A program made the position numbers and the translations under genes. Under the pieces are notes generated by a model. That model did no database searches. It was not told the origin of the DNA and worked only from the letters and a program-made list of their open reading frames with translations. Below, in pieces: positions 24,531 through 32,723 of a stretch of DNA of 34,560 nucleotides; the stretch's first letter is position 1; every line of letters begins with the position of its first letter. Source of the stretch: Frankiaceae bacterium (GTDB taxonomy: Bacteria > Actinomycetota > Actinomycetes > Frankiales > Frankiaceae); assembly GCA_017882765.1 (NCBI GenBank), contig JADGOW010000005.1, positions 1 through 34,560 on the forward strand, read 5' to 3'.

Positions 24531-25441
24531 AGGCCGGGAGTGAACGTGGGGGCGACACCCCGCATGGCGGACAGGACGTCCTCCCACAGGCCGGTGAGCT
24601 CGAGCAGTCCCAGGGTGACGAGCATGCCACCACCGACGAGCTGCAGCGCCCGGGCGTGGCGGCGCAGCAGCACCATTGCACCCGCGGTCCGCCGGAACGC
24701 GACGCCGACGACGAGGAAGGGCAGCCCGAGCCCCAGGCAGTAGAGGGCTGACAGGAACGCCCCCCGCGCGGCGGTGGCGCTGTCGATCGCGAGGCCCTGG
24801 ACGGCGGCCAGCGTCGGCCCGACGCAGGGCGTCCAGCCCAGGCCGAACAGCACGCCCAGCACTGCCGCCCCGGCCAGGCCCGGGGCGGGCAGCCGGTGGA
24901 ACCGCCACTCGCGGTTCGCCAGCGGCAGGCTGCCGAAGACGCCGGCAAAGAGCAGGCCCAAGATGATCGTCAAGATGCCCAGGACCTGGTTGAGGCCGTG
25001 CTGGTGCTCGATGAGCCGCCGGCCCAGGTCGCCGAACAGGGCGCCGTAGGAGACGAAGACCGCGGTGAAGCCGAGGATGAACAGCGCCGTGCCGACGACG
25101 ACCCGGCCAGATCGGCGGACCCTGGCGGGCCGCACAACAGCCGGCCGCGCGGCGGTCAGGGTGGCGGCGGGGGCACCCGAGGCGGCGGCATCGTCGGGCG
25201 GGTCGGGGGCGGTCGCCGTCGCGCGATCCGTCGGTGCGGGCGCGCCGTCAGGAGGCGAGGCAGTGGGGGTGGCAGCCGGCTCGGCCGACAGCTCTGCCCC
25301 GGACATGCCCGTCACGTAGGACAGGTAGCCCGGCACGAGCGGCAGCACGCAGGGGGACAGAAACGAAACGAGCCCTGCCGCAGCCGCTACGGGCGCCGCC
25401 AGCAGCAACGGGCCGTCGGTAACCAGCGAGCCAACGCTCAC
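24527..25441 (-). CDS. ccdA: CcdA-family transmembrane thiol:disulfide reductase
   Basis: 304 residues with about six helices. The two redox Cys are C31 in LSPCVLPLVPGYLSYVTG and C206 in GWTPCVGPT, both followed by Pro as usual. CcdA passes electrons from cytoplasmic thioredoxin across the membrane to a thioredoxin-like partner, here the preceding lipoprotein, which keeps apocytochrome Cys reduced. A ~60-residue Ala/Pro/Thr linker (about 50-110) separates helices 1 and 2, longer than in the minimal ~235-residue CcdA. It overlaps the upstream gene and resB by GTGA. Confidence 0.94.
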   Translation of the reverse strand: MSVGSLVTDGPLLLAAPVAAAAGLVSFLSPCVLPLVPGYLSYVTGMSGAELSAEPAATPTASPPDGAPAPTDRATATAPDPPDDAAASGAPAATLTAARPAVVRPARVRRSGRVVVGTALFILGFTAVFVSYGALFGDLGRRLIEHQHGLNQVLGILTIILGLLFAGVFGSLPLANREWRFHRLPAPGLAGAAVLGVLFGLGWTPCVGPTLAAVQGLAIDSATAARGAFLSALYCLGLGLPFLVVGVAFRRTAGAMVLLRRHARALQLVGGGMLVTLGLLELTGLWEDVLSAMRGVAPTFTPGL

Positions 25442-26058
25442 GGCCGCTCCGCGATCAGCTGGTTGACGACATCCGAAAGCTGGCTGTAGGTGACCTCACC
25501 GGTGAAGCGAGCGGCGACCCGCCCCTGCCGGTCGAGCACCAGCGTGGACGGCAACGTGCTCGGCGGGACGGGGAAGCGCGCTGCCACCGTGCCGTCGTCG
25601 TCATACAAGCTGGGGTAGGGAATCGAGCGGGCCCGGGCGAAGGCCGCGGCGTTGGACTTCGAGTCGCGGGTGGCCACGCCGAGGAAGGCGGCCTGCGGCG
25701 CCGTCCGCCGCGCGATCTCGGCGAGGGCGGGAGCCTCCGCGACGCAGGGCGCGCACCAGGATGCCCAGAAGTTGACCACCACGACCTTGCCGCGCAACGC
25801 CGCGAGGTCGACCTGGCCGCCGGACACGGCCGGGCCGGCAAGAGCGGGAGCGGGCTTGCGGTCGGCGACGGGGACGGAGGCCTGCCCTGGGGCGTCCTTG
25901 ACGAAGCCATAGTTGGCTTCCTGTGCCGAACTGGAGCCCGAGGCGGACGTGGAACATCCCGCCGCCAGGACACCGAGGACAGCCAAACCGACGAGGGCAG
26001 CGGCGCAGCGGAGCGCAGCACGACGCGGGCGGCTGCAGACACCCGTCCGTGAGGTCAC
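25438..26058 (-). CDS. TlpA/ResA-like thioredoxin lipoprotein
   Basis: 206 residues from the GTG at 26058; a longer open frame upstream is non-coding. The signal peptide ends in the lipobox VLAAGC with Cys35, predicting a lipoprotein on the outer face. The thioredoxin fold (about 65-204) has the active site WCAPC (C102, C105) in NFWASWCAPC, and a cis-Pro region in PSTLVLD. It would reduce the CxxCH Cys pair of apocytochrome c with electrons from CcdA. It leads the ccs operon, and a promoter is expected in 26059-26222. Confidence 0.93.
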   Translation of the reverse strand: MTSRTGVCSRPRRAALRCAAALVGLAVLGVLAAGCSTSASGSSSAQEANYGFVKDAPGQASVPVADRKPAPALAGPAVSGGQVDLAALRGKVVVVNFWASWCAPCVAEAPALAEIARRTAPQAAFLGVATRDSKSNAAAFARARSIPYPSLYDDDGTVAARFPVPPSTLPSTLVLDRQGRVAARFTGEVTYSQLSDVVNQLIAERP

Positions 26059-26128
26059 CGCTGCAGTATCCGTCCCGCCGGGCGTGCACGAGCAAGACCG
26101 GGCTCCATTAGCGACGAATCCGTACCTT

Positions 26129-26149
26129 CGTGCGGCGACATGCCGCACG
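26129..26149. promoter_or_regulatory. Perfect 8-bp inverted repeat in a divergent promoter region
   Basis: cgtgcggc and gccgcacg flank gacat, between the divergent tlpA-like (start 26058) and membrane-protein (start 26223) genes. As DNA it could be an operator; as RNA it would be a hairpin in the leader of the plus-strand gene. A second stem, gatcgt (26182-26187) with acgatc (26196-26201), lies between it and the ribosome site. Confidence 0.4.
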
Positions 26150-26222
26150 ATGTGCAGCGGAAATCGAGGCCGCCGCGGGAAGATCGTCGCCGGAAACGAT
26201 CGCACGTCTCCCGGAGGAACCG

Positions 26223-26945
26223 ATGAGCCAACCCACGGACACGCCCCCGCAAGGGGCCCAGCCCGCGCAGCCACCGCCCGCAGCCACCGCGCCGGCCGCG
26301 CCTGCAACCGCCCCGGCACCCCCCGTGCCAACCAAGGCGTCTGCCGCTGCCCCGGTAGCGGCTGCCCCAGCTGGCGCAGCCATGGCCACCCCTTCTGCCA
26401 CCCCTGCGGCCACTCCTGCGGCCCAGGCCGCCCCCGCGCCCGCCGCTGCGGCGAGCCCTCCCCCCGCCGCCGCTGCCCCCCCGCCCGCGCAGGAGTCCTG
26501 GACAAATCCCAGCGCGACCCCCGCCCCGAGCTCTCCGCCGTCCGACCGGCTGCCGGCGGACGAAGGGGGGAACAGCTGGGTCCTCTTCGCGATCGTGATG
26601 CTGTTCCTCGCCGGAGCATTCAACGTCATCTTCGGCCTCACCGCGGTGTACCGGAACAACCTGGTCGTTCTGCACGCGGACGGCTACGTCACTGTGTGGG
26701 ACATCGAGACGTGGGGCTGGGTCCACTTCGTCGCCGGCTGCCTGCTGATCCTGGCCGCGGCGGGCTTGTGGACGATGAGCAGCTGGGCACGCTGGCTCGC
26801 CATCGTCCTGGCCGGCCTGGACGCCATCGTTCAAGTCGGACTGATCACTTTCGTGCCTGCCTGGTCCATCCTGGTGATCGCGATCGACTGCCTCATCATC
26901 TACGGCCTTGCCGCGAGGTGGGACACCCGAACTCCCGCCGCCTGA
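26223..26945 (+). CDS. Membrane protein with Pro/Ala-rich N-terminus (DUF7144-like)
   Basis: 240 residues from the ATG at 26223 (GGAGG about 6 bases upstream); an open extension to 26130 runs through a hairpin and is disfavoured. Residues 1 to about 115 are almost only Pro, Ala, Thr and Ser, probably disordered. Four helices follow: about 118-140, 161-180, 186-205 and 206-228. The segments GWVHFVAGCLLILAAAGLW and SWARWLAIVLAGLDAI followed by AWSILVIAIDCLIIYGL match a widespread uncharacterised actinobacterial four-helix family. It is not a gene of heme or cytochrome pathways as far as known. It converges on the heme operon at a shared palindrome. Confidence 0.85.
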   Translation: MSQPTDTPPQGAQPAQPPPAATAPAAPATAPAPPVPTKASAAAPVAAAPAGAAMATPSATPAATPAAQAAPAPAAAASPPPAAAAPPPAQESWTNPSATPAPSSPPSDRLPADEGGNSWVLFAIVMLFLAGAFNVIFGLTAVYRNNLVVLHADGYVTVWDIETWGWVHFVAGCLLILAAAGLWTMSSWARWLAIVLAGLDAIVQVGLITFVPAWSILVIAIDCLIIYGLAARWDTRTPAA

Positions 26946-26971
26946 CCGGCGGACCCTGCCTGACGGCTGAA

Positions 26972-27015
26972 CTGGGGAGCGTTAGCGGGGCTATAGCCCC
27001 GCTAACGCTCCCCAG
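26972..27015. terminator. Perfect 44-bp palindrome, bidirectional terminator
   Basis: Bases 26972-26993 are the exact reverse complement of 26994-27015, with no mismatch and no loop. It begins ctggggagcg and is centred on ctatag. It lies 26 bp after the plus-strand membrane-protein stop and 32 bp after the mutase stop on the other strand, so it would form a very stable hairpin at the end of both transcripts. T-tracts are lacking, which is common in actinobacteria. Confidence 0.88.
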
Positions 27016-27047
27016 CCCGTATATGCCCGCAGGTCTGTGAACCACGA

Positions 27048-27680
27048 CTACGACCCGACCGAGCCGTACTTCGCCGACGCGGGCCCGTTCGGCTCGACGT
27101 ATTCGATCCAGCCCAGCTCGGCGCCCTCGTAGATCATGCTGGTGACGCTTGCCAGCGCGCACTGGCGGCGGTCCGGACGGTGCCAGAGCCGCCGCCCCTC
27201 CAGCGCCCGCCGCGCCATCCAGACCGGAAGCTGATGGGTGACGAGCACCACCTCGCGCCCCGGGTACGCATCGCGGGCGTCCTGGACGGCGGCCACCGCC
27301 CGCGCGGCCACGGTCACGTATGCCTCGCCCCACGACGGGCGGAACGGGTTGACGATGTGCTTCCAGATGTAGGGATGCTTGAGGATCTCGGGTCCCTGCT
27401 CCACCCGGCGGCCCTGGAAGACGCTGCTGCTCTCGATCAGCCGGTGGTCGGTCTCCACGGGCAGGCCGTACCACTCGGCAATCGGGTTCGCGGTCTGCAC
27501 GGCCCGCTCCAGCGGGCTGGAGATGATCGCCGCGACATCGCGCCCCTGCAGGAACTTCGCCGTCACCTCGGCCTGGCGCCGGCCCCGCTCGGAGAGCTGG
27601 AACGCGGGCAGCCGCCCGTACAGCACTTTCTCGGGGTTGTGCACCTCTCCGTGACGCACCATCGTGACCGTGGTCCTCAC
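27048..27680 (-). CDS. Histidine phosphatase (phosphoglycerate-mutase family)
   Basis: 210 residues from the GTG at 27680, preceded by AGGAGGAG and overlapping the hemL stop as GTGA. The phospho-accepting His is in VRHGE (residues 8-12). The second His is in LVTHQLPVW, and the supporting acidic residue is in [11 protein letters not shown]. The [17 protein letters not shown] segment is typical of the family. It is conserved beside hemL and the ccs genes in actinobacteria (as in M. tuberculosis). The substrate is unknown, and a glycolytic role is unlikely from the context. It is the last gene of the hem operon, before the palindromic terminator. Confidence 0.92.
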   Translation of the reverse strand: MRTTVTMVRHGEVHNPEKVLYGRLPAFQLSERGRRQAEVTAKFLQGRDVAAIISSPLERAVQTANPIAEWYGLPVETDHRLIESSSVFQGRRVEQGPEILKHPYIWKHIVNPFRPSWGEAYVTVAARAVAAVQDARDAYPGREVVLVTHQLPVWMARRALEGRRLWHRPDRRQCALASVTSMIYEGAELGWIEYVEPNGPASAKYGSVGS

Positions 27681-29029
27681 GACCGCTCCTCCTCTGCCGG
27701 CACGCGTGCGGCAGCTTGGGCCGCCGCGGGCGCAGCGGCCGCAATCTGATCGAGCGCGGCATCGTCGAGGGCCGCGGATACGAACCATGCCTCGAAGCCC
27801 GACGGGGGGAGATACACCCCCGCGCCGAGCATCGAGGCGAAGAACGCGGCGTAGCGCGCCGCCGATTGGCGCCGGGCGCCGGCGTAGTCGATGACGGCAG
27901 GGGCGGCGGCGGCACGGTCGACCTCGCCGTCGAACAGGAACACGCTGAACAGCGAGGCGGCGGCGTTGACCCGGTACGGGACACCGGCCTCCGTCAGGGC
28001 GGCCGAAACGATGCCCGTAACCTCGCCCGCACGCGCGTTCAGCGCCGCATAGACCGCATCGGTGCAGGCCCGCAGCGTCGCAAGCCCCGCCGCCATCGCC
28101 ACCGGGTTCCCCGACAACGTCCCGGCCTGGTACACCGGCCCGGCGGGCGCGAGTTCGCCCATCACCTCGGCCCGACCCCCGAAGGCGGCGGCCGGTAGCC
28201 CACCGCCCATGACCTTCCCGAAGGTGAACAGGTCGGGCGTGACGCCCTCCAGGCCCCACCAGCCGCGCGCCGAGCAGCGGAAGCCGGTCATCACCTCGTC
28301 GAGGACGAGCAGCGCGCCGTGCCGGTCGCACAGCGCGCGCAGGCCCGCGTTGAAGCCGGGCGCGGGCGGGACCACCCCCATGTTGGCGGCCACGGCCTCG
28401 GTGACGACGCAGGCAATGTCCGCGCCGTGGACGTCGAAGGCGGCGGCGACGGCGGCCGGGTTGTTGTAGGGCAGGACGATCGTGTCGGCGGCCGTGGCTG
28501 CCGGGACGCCTGGGGTGCCGGGCAGCCCCAGCGTCGCGACGCCGGAGCCGGCCTCGGCGAGCAGGCTGTCCACATGCCCGTGGTAGCAGCCGGCGAACTT
28601 GACGACCTTGCTGCGCCCGGTCACGGCCCGGGCCAGGCGCAGGGCGCTCATCGTCGCCTCGGTGCCGCTGCTGACCATCCTGATCATGTCGACCACAGGG
28701 ACGCGGCTGATGATCAGCTCCGCGAGTTCCACTTCCGCCGGCGTCGGCGTCCCGAAGCTCAGGCCGCGCGCGGCGGCCTCCTGCACGGCCGCGACGACGT
28801 CGGGGTGGGCGTGGCCGAGGATGAGGGGGCCCCACCCGCACACGAGGTCCACGTAGCTGCGGCCGTCCGCATCCTGCATCCGGCAGCCCTGCCCGCCGAC
28901 CATGAATCGCGGCGTGCCGCCGACCGCGCGAAACGCGCGCACCGGCGAGTTGACCCCGCCCGGGATGCGCCGTTGGGCCCGGGCAAAGAGGGCGGCGCTG
29001 GAGCTCGCGGGGGAGGACACGAGGCGCAT
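27677..29029 (-). CDS. hemL: Glutamate-1-semialdehyde 2,1-aminomutase
   Basis: 450 residues. It converts glutamate-1-semialdehyde to 5-aminolevulinate with PLP, the second step of the C5 route. The PLP-binding Lys272 lies in [11 protein letters not shown], the cofactor Asp244 in [10 protein letters not shown], and the [14 protein letters not shown] and CYHGH signatures are present. The ATG at 29029 has no strong Shine-Dalgarno; a GTG three codons on is possible. The C-terminus is Ala-rich ([21 protein letters not shown]). It is 54 bp after hemB. Confidence 0.96.
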   Translation of the reverse strand: MRLVSSPASSSAALFARAQRRIPGGVNSPVRAFRAVGGTPRFMVGGQGCRMQDADGRSYVDLVCGWGPLILGHAHPDVVAAVQEAAARGLSFGTPTPAEVELAELIISRVPVVDMIRMVSSGTEATMSALRLARAVTGRSKVVKFAGCYHGHVDSLLAEAGSGVATLGLPGTPGVPAATAADTIVLPYNNPAAVAAAFDVHGADIACVVTEAVAANMGVVPPAPGFNAGLRALCDRHGALLVLDEVMTGFRCSARGWWGLEGVTPDLFTFGKVMGGGLPAAAFGGRAEVMGELAPAGPVYQAGTLSGNPVAMAAGLATLRACTDAVYAALNARAGEVTGIVSAALTEAGVPYRVNAAASLFSVFLFDGEVDRAAAAPAVIDYAGARRQSAARYAAFFASMLGAGVYLPPSGFEAWFVSAALDDAALDQIAAAAPAAAQAAARVPAEEERS

Positions 29030-29083
29030 CCTGCCAGTCGGACACCTCGGGGTGGGTGGCGCCGGGGCCGCGGAGTCGACCGC

Positions 29084-30073
29084 TCAGCGCCCCAGCTTCG
29101 CGGCCACCTCAGTCGCCCAGTAGGTCAGGATCGTGCTCGCGCCGGCCCGCCGGATGCCGAGCAGGGACTCCACGATGATCCTCTCCCGGTCGATCCAGCC
29201 TCGCTCGGCAGCGGCCTCCACCATCGCGTACTCGCCGCTCACCTGGTAGGCCGCCACCGGCACGGGCACTGCGTCGGCCACCGCGCGCACGATGTCCAGG
29301 TAGGGCCCCGCGGGCTTCACCATCACGACGTCGGCGCCCTCGGCCACGTCCAACGTCGCCTCCTGCACGGCCTCGGCCGCGGAGCGGGCTGGGTCTTGCT
29401 GGTAGGACGCCCGGTCGCCGAACTGCGGCGCGCACTCGGCCGCATCCCGAAACGGGCCGTAGTACCCCGACGCGTACTTTGCCGAGTAGGCCAGGATCGC
29501 GACCTCGCCGAACCCGGCCCCGTCCAGCGCGGAGCGGATCGCCCCGACCTGGCCGTCCATCATCCCGCTCGGCGCGACGACGTGCGCCCCTGCGCCGGCC
29601 TGGGCCGCGGCAACCGACGCATAGCGCCGCAGCGTCGCGTCGTTGTCGACTTCACCGGCTGCAGTCAGGACGCCGCAGTGGCCGTGGTCGGTGTACTCGT
29701 CCAAGCAGAGGTCCGAGATGAGGACGGTGTCGGTGCCGACCTCGCCAACCAGGTCGGCCAGGGCGAGCTGCACGATCCCGGCAGGGTCGTCGGCGCCCGA
29801 CCCGCGCGCGTCCTTGACGGCGGGCACTCCGAACAGGATGAGGCCACCGACGCCCGCGGCGACGGCCTCCGCGGCTGCCTTGCGCAGCGAGTCGCGGGTG
29901 TGCTGGACGACCCCGGGCAGCGACGGCACGGGCGCCGGCTCGGTCAGCCCCTCCTTGACGAACAGCGGCTGGATCAGATCCGCCGGGTGCAGCCGCACCC
30001 GCGCGACGAGCCGGCGCAGTGGAGCGCCCCGCCGCAGCCGGCGCGGCCGCACATCGGGGAACGCGCCGGTCAC
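29084..30073 (-). CDS. hemB: Porphobilinogen synthase (5-aminolevulinate dehydratase)
   Basis: 329 residues, the usual length. Two 5-aminolevulinates condense to porphobilinogen. The Schiff-base Lys are K199 (YSAKYAS) and K253 (MVKPAG). The metal motif reads DLCLDEYTDHGHCG: C123 and C133 are kept, but the middle Cys of the classic three-Cys zinc site is Asp125. This mixed site is, as I recall, the usual actinobacterial form, so it is not a defect. The GTG at 30073 overlaps the upstream stop as GTGA. Confidence 0.96.
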   Translation of the reverse strand: MTGAFPDVRPRRLRRGAPLRRLVARVRLHPADLIQPLFVKEGLTEPAPVPSLPGVVQHTRDSLRKAAAEAVAAGVGGLILFGVPAVKDARGSGADDPAGIVQLALADLVGEVGTDTVLISDLCLDEYTDHGHCGVLTAAGEVDNDATLRRYASVAAAQAGAGAHVVAPSGMMDGQVGAIRSALDGAGFGEVAILAYSAKYASGYYGPFRDAAECAPQFGDRASYQQDPARSAAEAVQEATLDVAEGADVVMVKPAGPYLDIVRAVADAVPVPVAAYQVSGEYAMVEAAAERGWIDRERIIVESLLGIRRAGASTILTYWATEVAAKLGR

Positions 30074-31725
30074 CGCCGGCGGCCCCGCAGCATGGATGGG
30101 CGGCTGACCTGCTCCCGCGCCTTCCAGGTCACGGCGAACTCGGCCAGGGCGTCCACCAGGACTGTTACGGACGGCTCGGGTGCCATGACGTCCAGCCGAA
30201 GCCCATGCTCGGCCATCGTGTCGGCGGTGTTGGGGCCGATCGCGCCCAGAACCGTGCGCTCGTGCGGCTTGCCCGCGATACCGACGAGGTTGCGCACGGT
30301 CGAGGACGACGTGAACAGCACGGCATCGACACCGCCGCCCTTGAGGGCCTCGCGGATCGGGGCGGGCGGCGGGGCAGCGCGGACGGTGCGGTACGCCGTG
30401 ACGTCGTCCACCGCCCAGCCACGGTCCTTCAGCCCGGCGGCAAGGGTCTCGGTCGCGATGTCCGCCCGGGGCAGCAGCACCCGGTCGATGGGGTCGAGCA
30501 TGCTGTCGAAGTGCGGCCAGTCGGCGAGCAGGCCCTCGGAGGACTGCTGGCCGCTGGGCACGAGATCCGGCTTGATGCCGTAGTCACGCAATGCGGCGGC
30601 GGTGCTCTCGCCCACCACAGCGATCCGGACGCCGGCGAAGGCGCGCGCGTCGAGGCCGAAGTCGTCGAGCTTGTCGCGCATCGCCTTCATCGCGTTGACC
30701 GAGGTGAACGCAATCCACTGGTACCGGCCGGAGACCAGCCCCTTGATCGCCCGGTCCATCGGGGCCGGCGTGCGGGGCAGCTCGACGGCGATCGTGGGCA
30801 CTTCCAATGGCCGGGCGCCGTACCCGCGCAGCCGGTCGGCCATCTCCGCCGCCTGCTCGCGGGTGCGCGGGACGAGCACCGTCCACCCGAACAGCGGCCG
30901 GCTCTCCCACCAGGACAGCGACTGTTGCGCCCGCACCGGGGCGCCGACGACGGCGACCGCCGTCGGTGCCTCGCCCTCCGCAGGGAGGGTGAGCGAGGTG
31001 CCGACCGTGTCAAGCGTGGCCACGACGGTCTTCTGGGAGGTGGTCGTGCCCTGCTGGGTGACGCTGATCGGGGTGTCACCCGGACGCCCGTGCTCGATGA
31101 GAGCGGCGGCGGCCTTGCCTACGAGGGGAACGGGGACGCTCAGGAGCAACGGCGCCGTTGCGCCCAGTGACATGGTGCCTGCCAGCGTGGCCCAGTCAGG
31201 GTCGGCATCGCCGTCGCTGGTCAACGTCGCGACGCAGAAGGGTGTGCCGGCCGGAACCCCGGCGTAGGCGGCCACGCCCGTCTCCAGCGGCACCCCGGGC
31301 ACGATCTCGAATGGGATACCTTCGGCGGCCAGCTGCGTGGCCTCGGCGGCACCGCGCCCGCCGACGAGCGGGTCCCCGGGGAAGACCCGGACGACAAGCG
31401 CGCCGCCGGCGGCCCGCTGCGCGCACGCGTGCGCAGTCTCCGCAGCCTGCCCGGGCGCCTCGACCACCTCGGCGGACAGCGGCTCGGGCAGCTGCGGCAG
31501 GGCGTCGACCCGGTCGACGACCACGACATCCGCCCGGGCGAGGAGATCACGGCCGCGCACCGTCAGCAGGGCGGCATCACCCGGGCCGCACCCCAGGAGC
31601 ACGACCCTCGGCGCGGGCCCTATCCTCGGCGACCGCGCGGGGGTGCCGCGCTCGGCGCCGGCACCGCGGCCCCGCCCGCCTGGCGCGGTCGGCGAATCGC
31701 TGCTGGGCTGGGGGATGTTGGTCAC
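30070..31725 (-). CDS. hemD: Fused SUMT-like / uroporphyrinogen-III synthase
   Basis: 551 residues. The N-terminal ~40-270 is a tetrapyrrole-methylase (CobA/SUMT) domain with LLGCGPGDAALLTVRG and PGVPLETGVAAYAGVP. The C-terminal ~280-535 is HemD, with VLVPRTREQAAEMADRLR and FTSSSTVRNLVGIAG, which closes the ring to uroporphyrinogen III. The SUMT core is divergent: the usual RLKGGDPFVFGRGGEE block reads RVFPGDPLVGGRGAAE, and the SAM-site residues are altered. It may have lost or changed methylation, a common feature of this actinobacterial fusion. The GTG at 31725 has AGGAGAG and overlaps the hemC stop. Confidence 0.93.
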   Translation of the reverse strand: MTNIPQPSSDSPTAPGGRGRGAGAERGTPARSPRIGPAPRVVLLGCGPGDAALLTVRGRDLLARADVVVVDRVDALPQLPEPLSAEVVEAPGQAAETAHACAQRAAGGALVVRVFPGDPLVGGRGAAEATQLAAEGIPFEIVPGVPLETGVAAYAGVPAGTPFCVATLTSDGDADPDWATLAGTMSLGATAPLLLSVPVPLVGKAAAALIEHGRPGDTPISVTQQGTTTSQKTVVATLDTVGTSLTLPAEGEAPTAVAVVGAPVRAQQSLSWWESRPLFGWTVLVPRTREQAAEMADRLRGYGARPLEVPTIAVELPRTPAPMDRAIKGLVSGRYQWIAFTSVNAMKAMRDKLDDFGLDARAFAGVRIAVVGESTAAALRDYGIKPDLVPSGQQSSEGLLADWPHFDSMLDPIDRVLLPRADIATETLAAGLKDRGWAVDDVTAYRTVRAAPPPAPIREALKGGGVDAVLFTSSSTVRNLVGIAGKPHERTVLGAIGPNTADTMAEHGLRLDVMAPEPSVTVLVDALAEFAVTWKAREQVSRPSMLRGRRR

Positions 31726-32723
31726 TGTGGTTGCTCTCCTGTCGACATAGGCGAACCCCCGGTGGGCGGAGACGCCAGAACATCGGCGGCTCCCAACTCG
31801 AACATTTCCCGGGCAAGCCGGCGGCCGACCTCCCCCGGGTCGGTCACCGCCCCCGTCATGGACTGGCGGAACACTTCCTCGCCGTCAAGCGAGGCGATGA
31901 CTCCGCGCAGGTACAGCTCGTCTTCGGCCACATCGGCGAGCGCACCGACGGGCGCAGTGCACCCCGCTTCCACCGCGGCCAGAAACGCACGCTCGGCGGC
32001 GACCGCCGCTCGGCTGCCGAGGTCGTCGAGTGCCGCCGCGAGCATGGCGGCGAGCGCGTCGTCCGACGCACGGCATTCCACCGCCAGGGCGCCCTGCCCG
32101 GGGGCGGGGAGCATCTGCAACGGGTCGATCACCTCGGTCACCGCGTCAAGCCGACCGATGCGAGCCAACCCCGCGCGGGCGAGGACGACCGCCTCCACCT
32201 CGCCGGCCTCGACCTTGCGAAGGCGCGTGTCCACGTTGCCGCGGATCGCCACGACGTCGAGTTCCTGCCCGAGCGCCCGTAGCTGTGCGGCCCGCCGCGG
32301 CGACCCGGTGCCGACAAGCGTTCCCGGCGCGAGCTCGCCCAGAGTCCACCCGGACGGGCAGCACAAAGCGTCGCGCGGATCAGCCCGGAACGGGACCGCC
32401 GCGAGCACGACATCGTCGTCGGCGGCCGTGGGCAGGTCCTTCAGGGAGTGCACGGCCAGGTCGATTTCCCCGGCTCGCAGGGCGTCGCGCAGCGCCGAGA
32501 CGAACACCCCGGTGCCGCCGAGCTGGGCCACGGCATTCGACGAACGGTCGCCTTGGGTCACGATCTCGACGAGCTCGACCCGTTCTCCGGTCTGCTCGAC
32601 GACCGCGTCGGCAACGGTCCTGGCCTGGGACAGGGCCAGCTGCGAACGCCGAGTGCCGAGCCGCAGCAAGGTCGCGCCGCGTGCCCCGTGCCCTGCCCCG
32701 CCCCCAGAGCCAGTCCCGGTCAC
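31722..32723 (-). CDS. hemC: Hydroxymethylbilane synthase (porphobilinogen deaminase)
   Basis: 333 residues from the GTG at 32723, which overlaps the hemA stop as GTGA; a longer open frame to 32768 is not needed. It polymerises four porphobilinogens. The dipyrromethane cofactor attaches to C255 ([10 protein letters not shown]). The catalytic Asp96 is in HSLKDLP, and the substrate-binding Arg residues are in [10 protein letters not shown] and [10 protein letters not shown]. The first ~17 residues are Gly-rich and precede the core. Confidence 0.96.
   Translation of the reverse strand: MTGTGSGGGAGHGARGATLLRLGTRRSQLALSQARTVADAVVEQTGERVELVEIVTQGDRSSNAVAQLGGTGVFVSALRDALRAGEIDLAVHSLKDLPTAADDDVVLAAVPFRADPRDALCCPSGWTLGELAPGTLVGTGSPRRAAQLRALGQELDVVAIRGNVDTRLRKVEAGEVEAVVLARAGLARIGRLDAVTEVIDPLQMLPAPGQGALAVECRASDDALAAMLAAALDDLGSRAAVAAERAFLAAVEAGCTAPVGALADVAEDELYLRGVIASLDGEEVFRQSMTGAVTDPGEVGRRLAREMFELGAADVLASPPTGGSPMSTGEQPQ

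Noticed and set aside
26130-26222. Longer start for the Pro/Ala-rich membrane protein at 26130
   Set aside because: It begins inside a hairpin and lacks a ribosome site; ATG at 26223 has a clear GGAGG.
27048-29045. Single 665-residue protein spanning the mutase and hemL region
   Set aside because: The upstream two-thirds is an out-of-frame reading of hemL; the phosphatase has its own GTG with a strong ribosome site at 27680.
29095-30068. HemB as a defective enzyme because the middle zinc-site Cys is Asp
   Set aside because: Both Schiff-base lysines and the other cysteines are intact, and as I recall the same pattern is standard in actinobacterial HemB.
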